Below, piece by piece: positions 8,917-16,568 of a DNA stretch of 32,676 nucleotides (its first letter is position 1; every line of letters begins with the position of its first letter). Source of the DNA: Rhodospirillales bacterium. Lineage in GTDB: Bacteria > Pseudomonadota > Alphaproteobacteria > Rhodospirillales > UBA2165. Both the position numbers and the translations under genes were made by a program. The stretch spans positions 1 to 32,676 of the forward strand of contig DUBF01000012.1 in the NCBI GenBank assembly GCA_012960465.1, read 5' to 3'. The notes under the pieces are model-generated. The model was not told where the DNA came from, did no database searches, and was given only the letters and a program-made list of their open reading frames with translations.

Positions 8917-9819
8917 TCAGACGACCGGATTATTTAGCTCACCGATCCCTTCAATTTCTAACCGCATTGTATCACCTGGTTTGAGAAATATACCTCGGAA
9001 AAATCCCACACCGGCACATGTGCCAGTAGCTATGATATCGCCGGGTTTTAAAGTTACTTGTTTTGTAAGGGAAACAATGAGTTCGGCGATTGAAAAAACC
9101 ATTGTGCTGGTGTTTCCTTCTTGCATGACTTGATCACCGATAGTGGTTTTTAGGTTTAAATTCTGGGGATTAACTATACCGGTTGCTGGAATGATCCAAG
9201 GTCCCATTGGAGCTGAAGTATCAAAGGATTTATGTCGAAACCAATCCATACCAAAATTCCAATCTGTTCGGCGACCCACATCTCTTGCTGAAACGTCGTT
9301 AAATATCGTATAGCCAGCGACGATGTCCATCGCATTCTCTGTTGTTAAATGGTGTCCTTCGTGTCCAATTATGGCCGCTAGTTCGACTTCCCAATCGTAT
9401 TTCTGAGAATATTCTTTAACTAATTGGACATTATCGTTGGGACCCACAATTGCCCCACAAGATTTAAGGAAGAATAAAGGTTCAATTGCGTCCTTATCTA
9501 TTGTGGTGCCCATCTCTTCAGCATGATCAAAATAATTTGCACCAGCACAATAAATTGTGCCCGGATTATATAATGGAGCGGCAAGCTTTAAACTGTTTAA
9601 AGGGCGCGCACGGGTTGATGGAGAATTTGAAATTTTATTTAGTAGAGGTTCTAGATCATTCCAACGTCGAATTGCTGTATCAAGTGAAGTGCCGTCGATG
9701 TTTGAATCAGGTCCGTGGAATGCTATTTCAGAGGCTAGGTTAAAGACAGAACCGTCCACTTCGACGCCAGCTTTTATTTCTTTATTATCGTGATAGGAAA
9801 GTAATTTATAGGAAGGCAT
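8917..9819 (-). CDS. Fumarylacetoacetate hydrolase (FAH) family protein
   Basis: The product is about 300 residues with a C-terminal FAH catalytic domain. Visible marks are GTIYCAGANYFDHAEEMG (typical FAH entry), WEVELAAIIG with the metal-binding glutamates, YTIFNDVSARD, the downstream FRHKSFDTSAPMGPW, and the closing GDIIATGTCAGVG. The family includes acylpyruvases, oxaloacetate decarboxylases and hydrolases of aromatic or sugar-acid breakdown; the substrate cannot be named. I start at 9819 because GGAG (9828-9831) lies eight bases upstream and the homologous start is there; a start at 9849 adds ten residues. Separated from rpsD upstream by a strong terminator, so it needs its own promoter. 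Confidence 0.88.
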   Translation of the reverse strand: MPSYKLLSYHDNKEIKAGVEVDGSVFNLASEIAFHGPDSNIDGTSLDTAIRRWNDLEPLLNKISNSPSTRARPLNSLKLAAPLYNPGTIYCAGANYFDHAEEMGTTIDKDAIEPLFFLKSCGAIVGPNDNVQLVKEYSQKYDWEVELAAIIGHEGHHLTTENAMDIVAGYTIFNDVSARDVGRRTDWNFGMDWFRHKSFDTSAPMGPWIIPATGIVNPQNLNLKTTIGDQVMQEGNTSTMVFSIAELIVSLTKQVTLKPGDIIATGTCAGVGFFRGIFLKPGDTMRLEIEGIGELNNPVV

Positions 9820-9935
9820 TTTATGTTCTCCAAGGGATATACTCATCACTGGTATTTGTAATTACAATATCATAACAAACTATTTGGTAAAAAATAAAGT
9901 TAGTTGTACCAATCGTATGCAGCTTTTATGCGCAA

Positions 9936-9973
9936 AATAAATAAAAAAGGGCGTATTATACAGGGCCCTTTAT
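9936..9973 (-). terminator. Intrinsic terminator after rpsD
   Basis: Read on the minus strand, AAAGGGC (9965-9971) pairs with GCCCTTT (9946-9952) around a 12-base loop, followed by a T-rich tail (TTTATTTATTTT). It lies about 55 bp past the rpsD stop and would stop transcription before the FAH gene. Confidence 0.8.
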
Positions 9974-10025
9974 TTACTAGTTATGGATAATTACATATTG
10001 TTGGATTATTAATTTTCTTTCACGT

Positions 10026-10640
10026 TTAACGGGAATAAAACTCGATCACGAGGTTAGGTTCCATCTGAACCGGGTAAGGTACATCGCTTAAGCCAGGTTG
10101 GCGTGTATATGACCCCTTACATTTTGCAAAATCGACAACCATGTAATCAGGAACATCGCGTTCTTGAGATGATATTGCTTCTATAACTAAAGGTAAATCA
10201 CGTGACTTTTCTTTTACCTCGATAGCGTCGCCATCATGAACCATATAAGATGAAATGTTAACACGAATACCATTAACCTTTATGTGGCCATGATTAATAA
10301 ATTGACGAGCTGAAAAAACCGTTGGAACAAATTTCATACGATAGATAACGGCATCAAGGCGGCGTTCTAAAATACCAATGAGGTTCTCGGACGTGTCACC
10401 TTTGCGGCGAACAGCTTCTTTATAATAACGGCGAAACTGTCTCTCGGTAATATTGCCGTAATAGCCTTTTAGTTTTTGCTTAGCTTGTAATTGAAGACCA
10501 TAGTCGGTAGGTTTTTTGCGGCGCTGCCCATGGAGACCTGGGCCATATTCGCGTGAATTAAAAGGTGATTTTGGTCTACCCCATAAATTACAACGCAGGC
10601 GACGGTCAATCTTATACTTCGACTGGATACGTTTTGACAT
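10026..10640 (-). CDS. rpsD: 30S ribosomal protein S4
   Basis: S4 is a primary 16S rRNA binder in 30S assembly. The 204-residue product, at the usual length, starts [15 protein letters not shown] and has the N-terminal block [18 protein letters not shown], then the S4 RNA-binding domain with [29 protein letters not shown] at about 97-125 (given in parts: [24 protein letters not shown]), and the family-typical C terminus [10 protein letters not shown]. The start is set at 10640, where GAGAG (10646-10650) precedes the ATG; 10670 would add ten residues foreign to S4. It is a single-gene unit with its own promoter, a roughly 135-base leader with alternative hairpins, and a terminator, instead of lying in the alpha operon. 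Confidence 0.97.
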   Translation of the reverse strand: MSKRIQSKYKIDRRLRCNLWGRPKSPFNSREYGPGLHGQRRKKPTDYGLQLQAKQKLKGYYGNITERQFRRYYKEAVRRKGDTSENLIGILERRLDAVIYRMKFVPTVFSARQFINHGHIKVNGIRVNISSYMVHDGDAIEVKEKSRDLPLVIEAISSQERDVPDYMVVDFAKCKGSYTRQPGLSDVPYPVQMEPNLVIEFYSR

Positions 10641-10690
10641 TTTATCTCTCTTTCTTAAAGACAAGAGCATTTTGCTCTCATCTGTTTTTT

Positions 10691-10739
10691 GTCCCAGTAG
10701 GCCCCGTTGTTTTACGGGACGGTAAACCCAAATATTTGG
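10691..10739 (-). promoter_or_regulatory. Structured 5' leader of rpsD
   Basis: Between the predicted start site and the rpsD start codon, the minus-strand RNA can form CCCGU-(AAAACA)-ACGGG (10703-10718) or instead GUCCC (10716-10720) with GGGAC (10691-10695). The two pairings use the same CCC bases (10716-10718) and exclude each other. A 12-bp perfect palindrome CCAAATATTTGG lies at 10728-10739. No U-run follows, so this is not a terminator; a switch controlling translation or processing is possible but unproven. Confidence 0.45.
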
Positions 10740-10781
10740 AGTACGCGTTTCCGGGAATATACTTCGTATTGAAGCGGAGGC

Positions 10782-10809
10782 ATAATAGGGATTTTGATAG
10801 CGCTGTCAA
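10782..10809 (-). promoter_or_regulatory. Sigma-70 promoter of rpsD
   Basis: On the minus strand a perfect -35 TTGACA (10804-10809) and -10 TATTAT (10782-10787) are separated by 16 bases. Predicted transcription start is near 10775, giving a leader of about 135 bases. This is the best consensus promoter in the window. It starts 27 bp past the HNH stop codon, so rpsD does not depend on read-through from that gene. Confidence 0.75.
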
Positions 10810-10835
10810 CAAGAGGTATAGGTATTCTATAGCGC

Positions 10836-11399
10836 TTAAGAGTTTTCCAACTCGCTGTCCCAATATAGAAAATCGCGCCAACTTTTATGAAGATAATTTG
10901 GGGGAAATGCGCGCCCAACCCGTTGTAAGTATTTGTTATTTGGTTGCACTGGTTTTTTGAGTATTTGCATACCAGATTTGGTAACTGATTTGTTAGCTTT
11001 ACGCAGATTACAATGGCTACAAGCCGCAACCACATTGGCCCACTCAGTGCGGCCACCTAACGATTTTGGTAAAACATGGTCAAAGGTTAATTCCTGGGTC
11101 GGGAAATGGTGACCACAATATTGACAGGAAAAGCGATCTCTTAAAAACACGTTGAATCGAGTAAATGCTGGTTTTGTGGATACATTCACATAGTCTTTAA
11201 GTGAGATTACACTTGGTAATTTCATCTCCCAAGTTGGAGAGTGGATAGCATTATCATATTCCGAGACAACATTAACGCGATCAAGAAAAACCGCTTTAAC
11301 TGAATTTTGCCAAGACCAAAGCGAAAGCGGAAAATAATTGAGTGGTCTAAAATCGGCATTCAATACAAGTGCAGGACAGCTATCTAATGCTACAGACAT
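10836..11399 (-). CDS. HNH endonuclease domain protein
   Basis: The 187-residue protein has a zinc-bracketed HNH fold: Cys92-x2-Cys95, then the catalytic pair FDHVLPKSLGG with Asp107-His108, Asn122, and Cys127-x2-Cys130-Asn131. The N terminus (ALVLNADFRPL, PLSLWSWQNSVKAVFLDRV) is typical of the stand-alone HNH proteins widespread in alphaproteobacteria and cyanobacteria, whose physiological role is not known. All likely catalytic and zinc residues are present. A good GAGGGAG ribosome site lies nine bases upstream of the ATG. There is no methyltransferase or other restriction gene nearby, so a restriction role is not supported. Confidence 0.88.
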   Translation of the reverse strand: MSVALDSCPALVLNADFRPLNYFPLSLWSWQNSVKAVFLDRVNVVSEYDNAIHSPTWEMKLPSVISLKDYVNVSTKPAFTRFNVFLRDRFSCQYCGHHFPTQELTFDHVLPKSLGGRTEWANVVAACSHCNLRKANKSVTKSGMQILKKPVQPNNKYLQRVGRAFPPNYLHKSWRDFLYWDSELENS

Positions 11400-11462
11400 T
11401 CCAAGCGTCTCCCTCTATTCTAAAAGGCTGAATAACCATAATGTTTTCTCTCAATATTTCAA

Positions 11463-11512
11463 CCGTTCAAGTATTTTGGAACGGAAATATAATATATATG
11501 TAACGTAATCAA
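11463..11512 (-). promoter_or_regulatory. Possible HNH promoter with inverted repeat at the start site
   Basis: On the minus strand TTGATT (11507-11512) and TATATT (11486-11491) are 15 bases apart, a short but usable spacer. Directly after the -10 lies a perfect 6-bp inverted repeat CCGTTC-N10-GAACGG (11463-11484), in the position of an operator over the transcription start. Confidence 0.35.
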
Positions 11513-11594
11513 TATATTGGGGTTTGGTATCATAGTTGTGCCGAAAATATCTATTAAGATAAATTGTATGAGAGTTTAAACATTTATTTTTAAT

Positions 11595-12269
11595 TTAATT
11601 GAATATTTTCTGTAAGAATTCGCATCCAATTTGAATCCCCTCAGCGTCAATTGAATGACCGAGATTGGGCCGTATATGCCCCTCAACTTCAATCCCGACC
11701 GCTTTTAGTTGCTTGACTGCAATTTGTTGTTGTTGAACTGGGATCAATTCGTCTTGATCTCCGTTTATTAGTACCACCCGTGGGCAACTAATGATTTCGG
11801 TTGTTAATTCTTCTTTACCTACAAGTCGTCCTGAAAAGCCAACAACACCAGCGATTCGTGCTTTGCGGCGCGCAGCTACAAACAATGACATCATTGTTCC
11901 TTGAGAAAATCCAATAAGGGCTAATTTATCTTCTTTCAGACCATATTTTTCTAATTGATCATCAATGAATTTATTTAAAATTGGTTCGGCTGACCTAGCG
12001 CCTGCCAGCATATCCGATTCTTCTCTTCTTTGAAGGCTAAACCACTGGAAACCTGTCTGCATTCCAGGAGGGGCCATATCACAGTTTTCTGGAGCATTTG
12101 GTGAAATAAAACGAGCATTTGGTAACACCTGAGCAAAATGAGGTGCAAGGTTAATGAGATCAAAACCGTCGGCACCAAGTCCGTGTAATAGAATAACCAA
12201 CTGCTTTATATTTTCTGACGTATCCATTGGACCAAATTCTGGCCCAACAAGGGGCGGGATAGTATCCAT
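11595..12269 (-). CDS. Alpha/beta-hydrolase, phospholipase/carboxylesterase family
   Basis: The product (about 224 residues) belongs to the small carboxylesterase / acyl-thioesterase-like group (Abhydrolase_2). It shows the oxyanion entry VILLHGLGADG, the nucleophile elbow GFSQGTM with the catalytic serine, Asp in INGDQDELIPV and His in NLGHSID. These enzymes hydrolyse short acyl esters; the natural substrate is unknown. I choose the ATG at 12269 because AAAGGG precedes it by nine bases and homologues begin a few residues before the first strand; an ATG at 12308 in frame adds 13 residues with no ribosome site. It is divergent from the gluQ-type gene. Confidence 0.85.
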   Translation of the reverse strand: MDTIPPLVGPEFGPMDTSENIKQLVILLHGLGADGFDLINLAPHFAQVLPNARFISPNAPENCDMAPPGMQTGFQWFSLQRREESDMLAGARSAEPILNKFIDDQLEKYGLKEDKLALIGFSQGTMMSLFVAARRKARIAGVVGFSGRLVGKEELTTEIISCPRVVLINGDQDELIPVQQQQIAVKQLKAVGIEVEGHIRPNLGHSIDAEGIQIGCEFLQKIFN

Positions 12270-12346
12270 ATTAGAAAACCCTTTCGTTATAAGTTTTGTG
12301 AAGGACATTAATGGTATTGCATTGATGCCCCAAGCAAAACATAAAT

Positions 12347-13240
12347 ATGAGTATGCAAAATAAAATAGTTACCCAAGGCCCCATTGTTACTCGATTTGCA
12401 CCAAGTCCTTCAGGTTACTTGCATTTGGGTCATGCGTATTCAGCTTGGTTTGCCGAGCGGATTGCAAAAGAAGCCGAGGGTAAATTTTTGCTTCGTATTG
12501 AGAATATTGATAACAACCGGTGTCGTCCGGAATACGAAGAAGCTATTTTGACAGATCTTACCTGGCTTGGTTTGAAGTGGGAAAAACCAATCCGCCGTCA
12601 GTCTGATCATATGGCGGAATATGCGTTTGAACTGGCAAAGCTCAAAGATATGGGTCTAATTTACCCTTGTTTTTGTACAAGAAAAGAAATTAGGCGGGAG
12701 GTTGAAAGGATTAACGCAGCACCGCATGAGGATATCAAAGATAAACGTGGCCCTATTTATCCAGGTACCTGCCGTATAATTAATTTGGATGCTCTTGAAC
12801 ACAAAATCTCTTTGGGGCACCCATATGCACTTCGTCTAAATATGAAAAAAGCGGTTCGACTAGCACTACAAAAACGCAAAAATCTGTGTTGGATTGATCA
12901 AGATGCGGGATTGCAATCTGCCACACCAGAAATTTTTGGTGATGTTGTGCTTGCTCGTAAGGACGAACCGACCAGTTATCATCTTTCTGTCGTGATTGAT
13001 GACGCCGCTCAAAGGGTTAACTTTATAACTCGCGGTGAGGATCTTAGGGATGTTACCCATATACACTGTTTACTTCAAGCATTGCTAGATTTTGAATCGC
13101 CTAATTATCGTTTTCATCGAGTATTGGTTGATAAGGCAGGAAAACGGTTTGCAAAGCGAAATAAATCTACAACTTTAAAGAAATTACGTGAAGACGGTAA
13201 AACGTTAGCTGAAATTAGGAAGATGATAGGTTTGCTTTAG
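12347..13240 (+). CDS. gluQ: Glutamyl-Q tRNA(Asp) synthetase
   Basis: The 297-residue protein is a truncated glutamyl-tRNA synthetase: only the catalytic domain is present, the anticodon-binding domain is absent. GluQ-RS charges glutamate onto queuosine at position 34 of tRNA-Asp. Seen here are TRFAPSPSGYLHLGHA (HIGH-like HLGH at 26-29), the LLRIENID strand, the zinc-type pair CFC near 106-108 with a later YPGTCR, and the degenerate KMSKS-like FAKRNKS near 268-274. Length fits GluQ-RS, not full GltX. No strong Shine-Dalgarno is seen; ATG 12353 is an alternative two codons in. Confidence 0.92.
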   Translation: MSMQNKIVTQGPIVTRFAPSPSGYLHLGHAYSAWFAERIAKEAEGKFLLRIENIDNNRCRPEYEEAILTDLTWLGLKWEKPIRRQSDHMAEYAFELAKLKDMGLIYPCFCTRKEIRREVERINAAPHEDIKDKRGPIYPGTCRIINLDALEHKISLGHPYALRLNMKKAVRLALQKRKNLCWIDQDAGLQSATPEIFGDVVLARKDEPTSYHLSVVIDDAAQRVNFITRGEDLRDVTHIHCLLQALLDFESPNYRFHRVLVDKAGKRFAKRNKSTTLKKLREDGKTLAEIRKMIGLL

Positions 13241-13257
13241 CTTGAGTAAAATATTTG

Positions 13258-13710
13258 TCACAAGTTTTCATTGATAGCATAATCTAGAACTTGAACAACT
13301 TGAGTTGGTTTTTCAGTGACGGCTAACGCTGCGGCATCTATCTCTTTCAAAGCGTGAGTTAGGTCTTTAGCATGTAATACGATTATTGGTTTACCTAAAG
13401 TAGCCGCAATACCGGCGTCAAATGCTGCATTCCATTGACGAAATTTATCTCCGAATTTAATTACAACAATATCTGATTTTGCAATTAATGTTCGTGTTCG
13501 AATCGCATTGACTTGAGCACTTTTATGATCTTTCCAAAATGGATTATCTTCCTGGCCGAGTATTTCAACACCGCAATCGTCGCTGGCTTCGTGGTTAGTG
13601 ACAGGACCAACAATGATTACGGGTAAATTTTTTGCCAAACAGCCGTCCTTGATCTGGTCGCGCCAATCCGAATGTATTTCACCAGATAGATAAATTATCC
13701 AATTTTCCAT
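13258..13710 (-). CDS. ytoQ: YtoQ family protein
   Basis: The 150-residue protein matches the YtoQ family, named from Bacillus subtilis and related in fold to nucleoside 2-deoxyribosyltransferases. It has the entry WIIYLSGEIHSDWRDQI, VGPVTNHEASDD near 36-47, and the C-terminal core SDIVVIKFGDKFRQWNAAFDAG near 79-100 (quoted in part: VVIKFGDKFRQWNAAFDAG). A biochemical role has not been fixed for the family. It ends 17 bp from the gluQ-type stop and lies downstream of gcrA on the same strand with a 57-bp gap. Confidence 0.85.
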   Translation of the reverse strand: MENWIIYLSGEIHSDWRDQIKDGCLAKNLPVIIVGPVTNHEASDDCGVEILGQEDNPFWKDHKSAQVNAIRTRTLIAKSDIVVIKFGDKFRQWNAAFDAGIAATLGKPIIVLHAKDLTHALKEIDAAALAVTEKPTQVVQVLDYAINENL

Positions 13711-13767
13711 TAATATACGGTAAGGCCCTTTAGCGTAGCAAATAAGTTTTATAAGGTTTCAAAAATT

Positions 13768-14127
13768 TTAGGCTGCAATAGTTTTTTTCTTAGTGTTAGG
13801 CACATAAGCAATTTCACAATGAGCCGCGCAATAGGGCTTTCCTATTTCTGCCGGTTTTCCGCAAAAACGGAAATCAGGCTTCCCTGGTTCACCATTTGGC
13901 CAAGAGCACATATTTGCCTTTAAGCTATCTAATGTTATAATTTTACGATCTATTTTGGCGACAGGTGGTTGACGTCTCATAGCCAAATCGAGACGGCGGA
14001 CTTTGCCAACAACGGCATTTTTGGTAATACCCAGTTTTCGACCAATTTCGCTCGCTGAAAGACCTGTTGCCCATAATTTTGTAAGTTCTTCAACGCGTTC
14101 CGGTGTCCACTCAAAGCCTATCGACAT
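13768..14127 (-). CDS. gcrA: GcrA cell cycle regulator
   Basis: GcrA is an alphaproteobacterial transcription cofactor that binds sigma-70 RNA polymerase and favours promoters carrying methylated GANTC sites. The N-terminal helix-turn-helix is clear: WTPERVEELTKLWATGLSAS then EIGRKLGITKNAVVGKVRRL. The C-terminal sigma-interacting part has the CSWPNGEPGKPDFRFCG block and a PYCAAHCEIAY end. At 119 residues it is shorter than Caulobacter GcrA, with a reduced linker, as in several Rhodospirillales. AGGGG lies nine bases before the ATG. A promoter and a perfect DnaA box lie upstream. Confidence 0.94.
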   Translation of the reverse strand: MSIGFEWTPERVEELTKLWATGLSASEIGRKLGITKNAVVGKVRRLDLAMRRQPPVAKIDRKIITLDSLKANMCSWPNGEPGKPDFRFCGKPAEIGKPYCAAHCEIAYVPNTKKKTIAA

Positions 14128-14166
14128 AAATTAATTCCCCTGTTTAAAGTTAAACAACTTGTTCAG

Positions 14167-14186
14167 GGACCTTTTTTCTCAGGTCC
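14167..14186 (-). promoter_or_regulatory. Hairpin in gcrA 5' leader
   Basis: GGACCT (14167-14172) and AGGTCC (14181-14186) form a perfect 6-bp stem about 40 bases upstream of the gcrA start, inside the predicted transcript. Two further small palindromes follow it (GTTTAA-AG-TTAAAC at 14142-14155 and AACAA-C-TTGTT at 14153-14163), next to the ribosome site. Confidence 0.4.
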
Positions 14187-14220
14187 ACGAAAATTATATA
14201 AATTTAGTTGTTATGCTCAT

Positions 14221-14250
14221 ACTATATTTAGTATTATGTATAGGCGTCAA
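14221..14250 (-). promoter_or_regulatory. Candidate gcrA promoter
   Basis: Read on the minus strand, TTGACG (14245-14250) and TATAGT (14221-14226) are spaced by 18 bases, giving a start near 14214. The -10 lies within an inverted repeat ATACTA-TATT-TAGTAT (14219-14234). The DnaA box at 14265-14273 is 14 bases upstream of the -35. Confidence 0.5.
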
Positions 14251-14264
14251 TACTAGATTTAGGG

Positions 14265-14273
14265 TTATCCACA
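14265..14273 (+). promoter_or_regulatory. Perfect DnaA box upstream of gcrA
   Basis: TTATCCACA matches the high-affinity DnaA 9-mer exactly. It lies in the 277-bp divergent region between gcrA and the SH3 gene, 14 bases upstream of the predicted gcrA -35. DnaA activates gcrA transcription in Caulobacter, so the place suits an activator site. Confidence 0.6.
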
Positions 14274-14404
14274 ATATATTGATTTAATTAGCCTATTTAT
14301 ATGAGTTGTACGATAGAAACCGAAGTATCATTATCTGTGGTATTTTATTTTATCTTATTCTTCTGATTAATGACATTCTGGTTGTTAGCGACAGGACATA
14401 ATAA

Positions 14405-15223
14405 ATGCTTCTTATATGCGCGATAATTATTAAATTTATTAGTTTATTTTCTATAATACTTGTTTTCTTACCAGGCCACGGACGGGCCGATGATCTCTTT
14501 GCTAATATCCAACTATCACCATCAGCTAAAACCTATCTGGTACTCAAAGATGTAAGTGTGCGTGCAAAGCCTAGGAATAAATCAACACGTGTTGGTCGAT
14601 TGCGAAAGAATGAGAGAGTTGGTGCTATTGGCAAAGCCAAAAGAACTAAATGGGTTGCGGTCAAAAAAGGTGGGAAGAATATAGGGTTTGTTTATGATAA
14701 GGCTCTTGTGCCTGTGATTGATGGTAGTCTTATGAAACCAATTAGCAGTAATATAGTTGTTGGCGAGAAAAGTGATGGAAAACTGTGGCCATGTTATTAC
14801 AAAATTAAATTTATCGGTAAAGTTAAAATTAAGGATAGTTTGCAGGTTACTTCTGATTATGATTTGGAAATGGAATGTGATTACAAGAAAAAAACGATTA
14901 AAATAAATGCCACGATGTTTTTAACAGAATTGCCATATCTTGAGAATAAGAAGCCAATTTTTCAGATAAATGTTGATTTATATAATATTCCGGTGGGGGC
15001 AGAAGATGTATTCTCAGCAACAGTATTATATCACGCTTTGAAAAATAAGATTGTCTTTGATGGAGTGAACAAAGAACCCTTGAAATCAAAAGAAAAGATT
15101 ATAAAAAAGGAGGCGCTTGATTTGCGTGCAGTTCTTAAAGGAGCTGTGGCTATGGCACATCAAAGTTGGGGTCCAATAGTATGGTCTGAATTAGCTAAAA
15201 CTCAAAAAAAATTAGGGTTCTAA
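14405..15223 (+). CDS. Secreted SH3-domain protein of unknown function
   Basis: The 272-residue protein begins with a long hydrophobic signal peptide (residues 1-27), with probable cleavage after GRA (GHGRA-DD). A bacterial SH3 domain follows at about 42-92, with the typical VLKDVSVRAKPRNKSTRVG and GRLRKNERV runs; such domains bind cell-wall peptides. The remaining 170 residues are lysine-rich and strand-like and match nothing I recognise; Cys129 and Cys159 could form a disulfide in the periplasm. AGGA lies eight bases before ATG 14405. The gene is divergent from gcrA and ends four bases from the convergent purD. Confidence 0.75.
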   Translation: MLLICAIIIKFISLFSIILVFLPGHGRADDLFANIQLSPSAKTYLVLKDVSVRAKPRNKSTRVGRLRKNERVGAIGKAKRTKWVAVKKGGKNIGFVYDKALVPVIDGSLMKPISSNIVVGEKSDGKLWPCYYKIKFIGKVKIKDSLQVTSDYDLEMECDYKKKTIKINATMFLTELPYLENKKPIFQINVDLYNIPVGAEDVFSATVLYHALKNKIVFDGVNKEPLKSKEKIIKKEALDLRAVLKGAVAMAHQSWGPIVWSELAKTQKKLGF

Positions 15224-15227
15224 TTTA

Positions 15228-16502
15228 TTACTTCCGATTAATTGCCCGCCAGCCAATATCTCGGCGACAAAATCCTTGTTTCCAGTCAATGGAATCTACT
15301 GCAGAATAGGCTTTTTTTTGGGCGGCCTTAACATCGGAACCAAGAGCCGTGACGCCAAGAACTCTACCACCATTTGCCAGGATTTTTCCATTTTTAGCTT
15401 TTGTCCCCGCATGAAATATCGTGACCCCATCAATCTCACTTACCTCGTTCAGGTTTTTAATTTCAGTGCCATTTTGGTATGTGCTGGGATAACCATTTGT
15501 AGCCATAACTACCACTAAGGCAGCCTCTTCTTTCCACGAAAGGTTAATATCTACAAGCTTTCCAGTAACAGCAGCATCTATAGCTTCAACAATATCAGAA
15601 TCTAAACGTGTCATTAATACCTGACATTCGGGATCGCCAAAACGGACATTAAATTCTAACGTTTTAACTTCACCGTCTTTAATCATTAAACCAGCAAATA
15701 AAATTCCTTTAAAGGGACAGCCTTCGGAAGACATTGCATTAATAGTTGGTTGTATTATGGTTGTCATTATTCTTGTAGCAGTAGCGTTAGTCACAATAGT
15801 TGCTGGAGAATACGCGCCCATACCACCTGTGTTAGGTCCTTTATCACCGTCATAAGCTGTTTTATGGTCTTGTACTGAAATTAAGGGTATGGCTGTTTTG
15901 CCATCGACCAGCGCAAAAAAGCTCACTTCTTCGCCATCTAAGAATTCTTCAATAACGACTTCTTTACCCGCATCACCAAAGATTTTTTTATTCATAATCT
16001 GATCTAGGGCGTCAATGGCTTCTTTTTCTGTATTGACTATTATTACCCCCTTACCTGCCGCCAGGCCGCTGGCCTTGATGACAATGGGTGTATTGTGTTT
16101 GCGTATATAAGCTGTGGCCCGCTTGAAATCTGTAAAGCATTCAAAAGCTGCAGTTGGGATATTATATTTCTTAAAGAGCTCTTTCATAAATGCTTTTGAT
16201 CCCTCGAGTTTTGCTGCATTAGCGTTCGGACCAAATGCTTTGATATTTTCTACTTCTAACGCATCTACTAAACCGAGGACGAGGGGGACCTCAGGTCCAA
16301 TTACAACTAAATCAATGTTATTTTCTTTGGCAAACGTCACTATACCTGAAACGTCATTGTCTGGAATATTTACGCATTCGGCGATGTTTGCTATGCCGGC
16401 ATTACCAGGGGCACAATAGAGTTTATTGCATTTTAGAGAGTTAGATATAGCCCAGCAAAGAGAATGTTCACGTCCACCGCCACCCACAATAAGTATATCC
16501 AT
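15228..16502 (-). CDS. purD: Phosphoribosylamine-glycine ligase
   Basis: PurD (GAR synthetase) joins glycine to phosphoribosylamine with ATP, the second step of purine synthesis. The 424-residue ATP-grasp enzyme starts MDILIVGGGGREHSLCWA. It has PGNAGI, VVIGPEVPLV, the ATP-grasp strand IVIKASGLAAGKGVII near 140-155, FLDGEEVSFFALVDG, DHKTAYDGDKGPNTGGMGAY near 219-238, and FNVRFGDPECQ with metal ligands near 290-300. GGAG lies seven bases upstream of the ATG. It is apart from the other pur genes, divergent from xseA across 66 bp. Confidence 0.97.
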   Translation of the reverse strand: MDILIVGGGGREHSLCWAISNSLKCNKLYCAPGNAGIANIAECVNIPDNDVSGIVTFAKENNIDLVVIGPEVPLVLGLVDALEVENIKAFGPNANAAKLEGSKAFMKELFKKYNIPTAAFECFTDFKRATAYIRKHNTPIVIKASGLAAGKGVIIVNTEKEAIDALDQIMNKKIFGDAGKEVVIEEFLDGEEVSFFALVDGKTAIPLISVQDHKTAYDGDKGPNTGGMGAYSPATIVTNATATRIMTTIIQPTINAMSSEGCPFKGILFAGLMIKDGEVKTLEFNVRFGDPECQVLMTRLDSDIVEAIDAAVTGKLVDINLSWKEEAALVVVMATNGYPSTYQNGTEIKNLNEVSEIDGVTIFHAGTKAKNGKILANGGRVLGVTALGSDVKAAQKKAYSAVDSIDWKQGFCRRDIGWRAINRK

Positions 16503-16568
16503 TTACAAGCTCCAATATATTATCGTATTGTCCTCCAAGCATTTTGTACCATAAATTATCAATAAGCC

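Noticed and set aside
10712-11056. 114-codon minus-strand frame overlapping the HNH gene end
   Set aside because: It is in another frame of the same strand as the HNH gene, runs through the rpsD promoter and has no family resemblance.
10836-11399. Restriction-modification or homing endonuclease
   Set aside because: The HNH protein is of the stand-alone conserved type, with no methyltransferase, intron or intein context.
14128-14404. Chromosomal replication origin
   Set aside because: Only one good DnaA box is present and none of the usual alphaproteobacterial origin neighbours (hemE, parAB, dnaA) are here.
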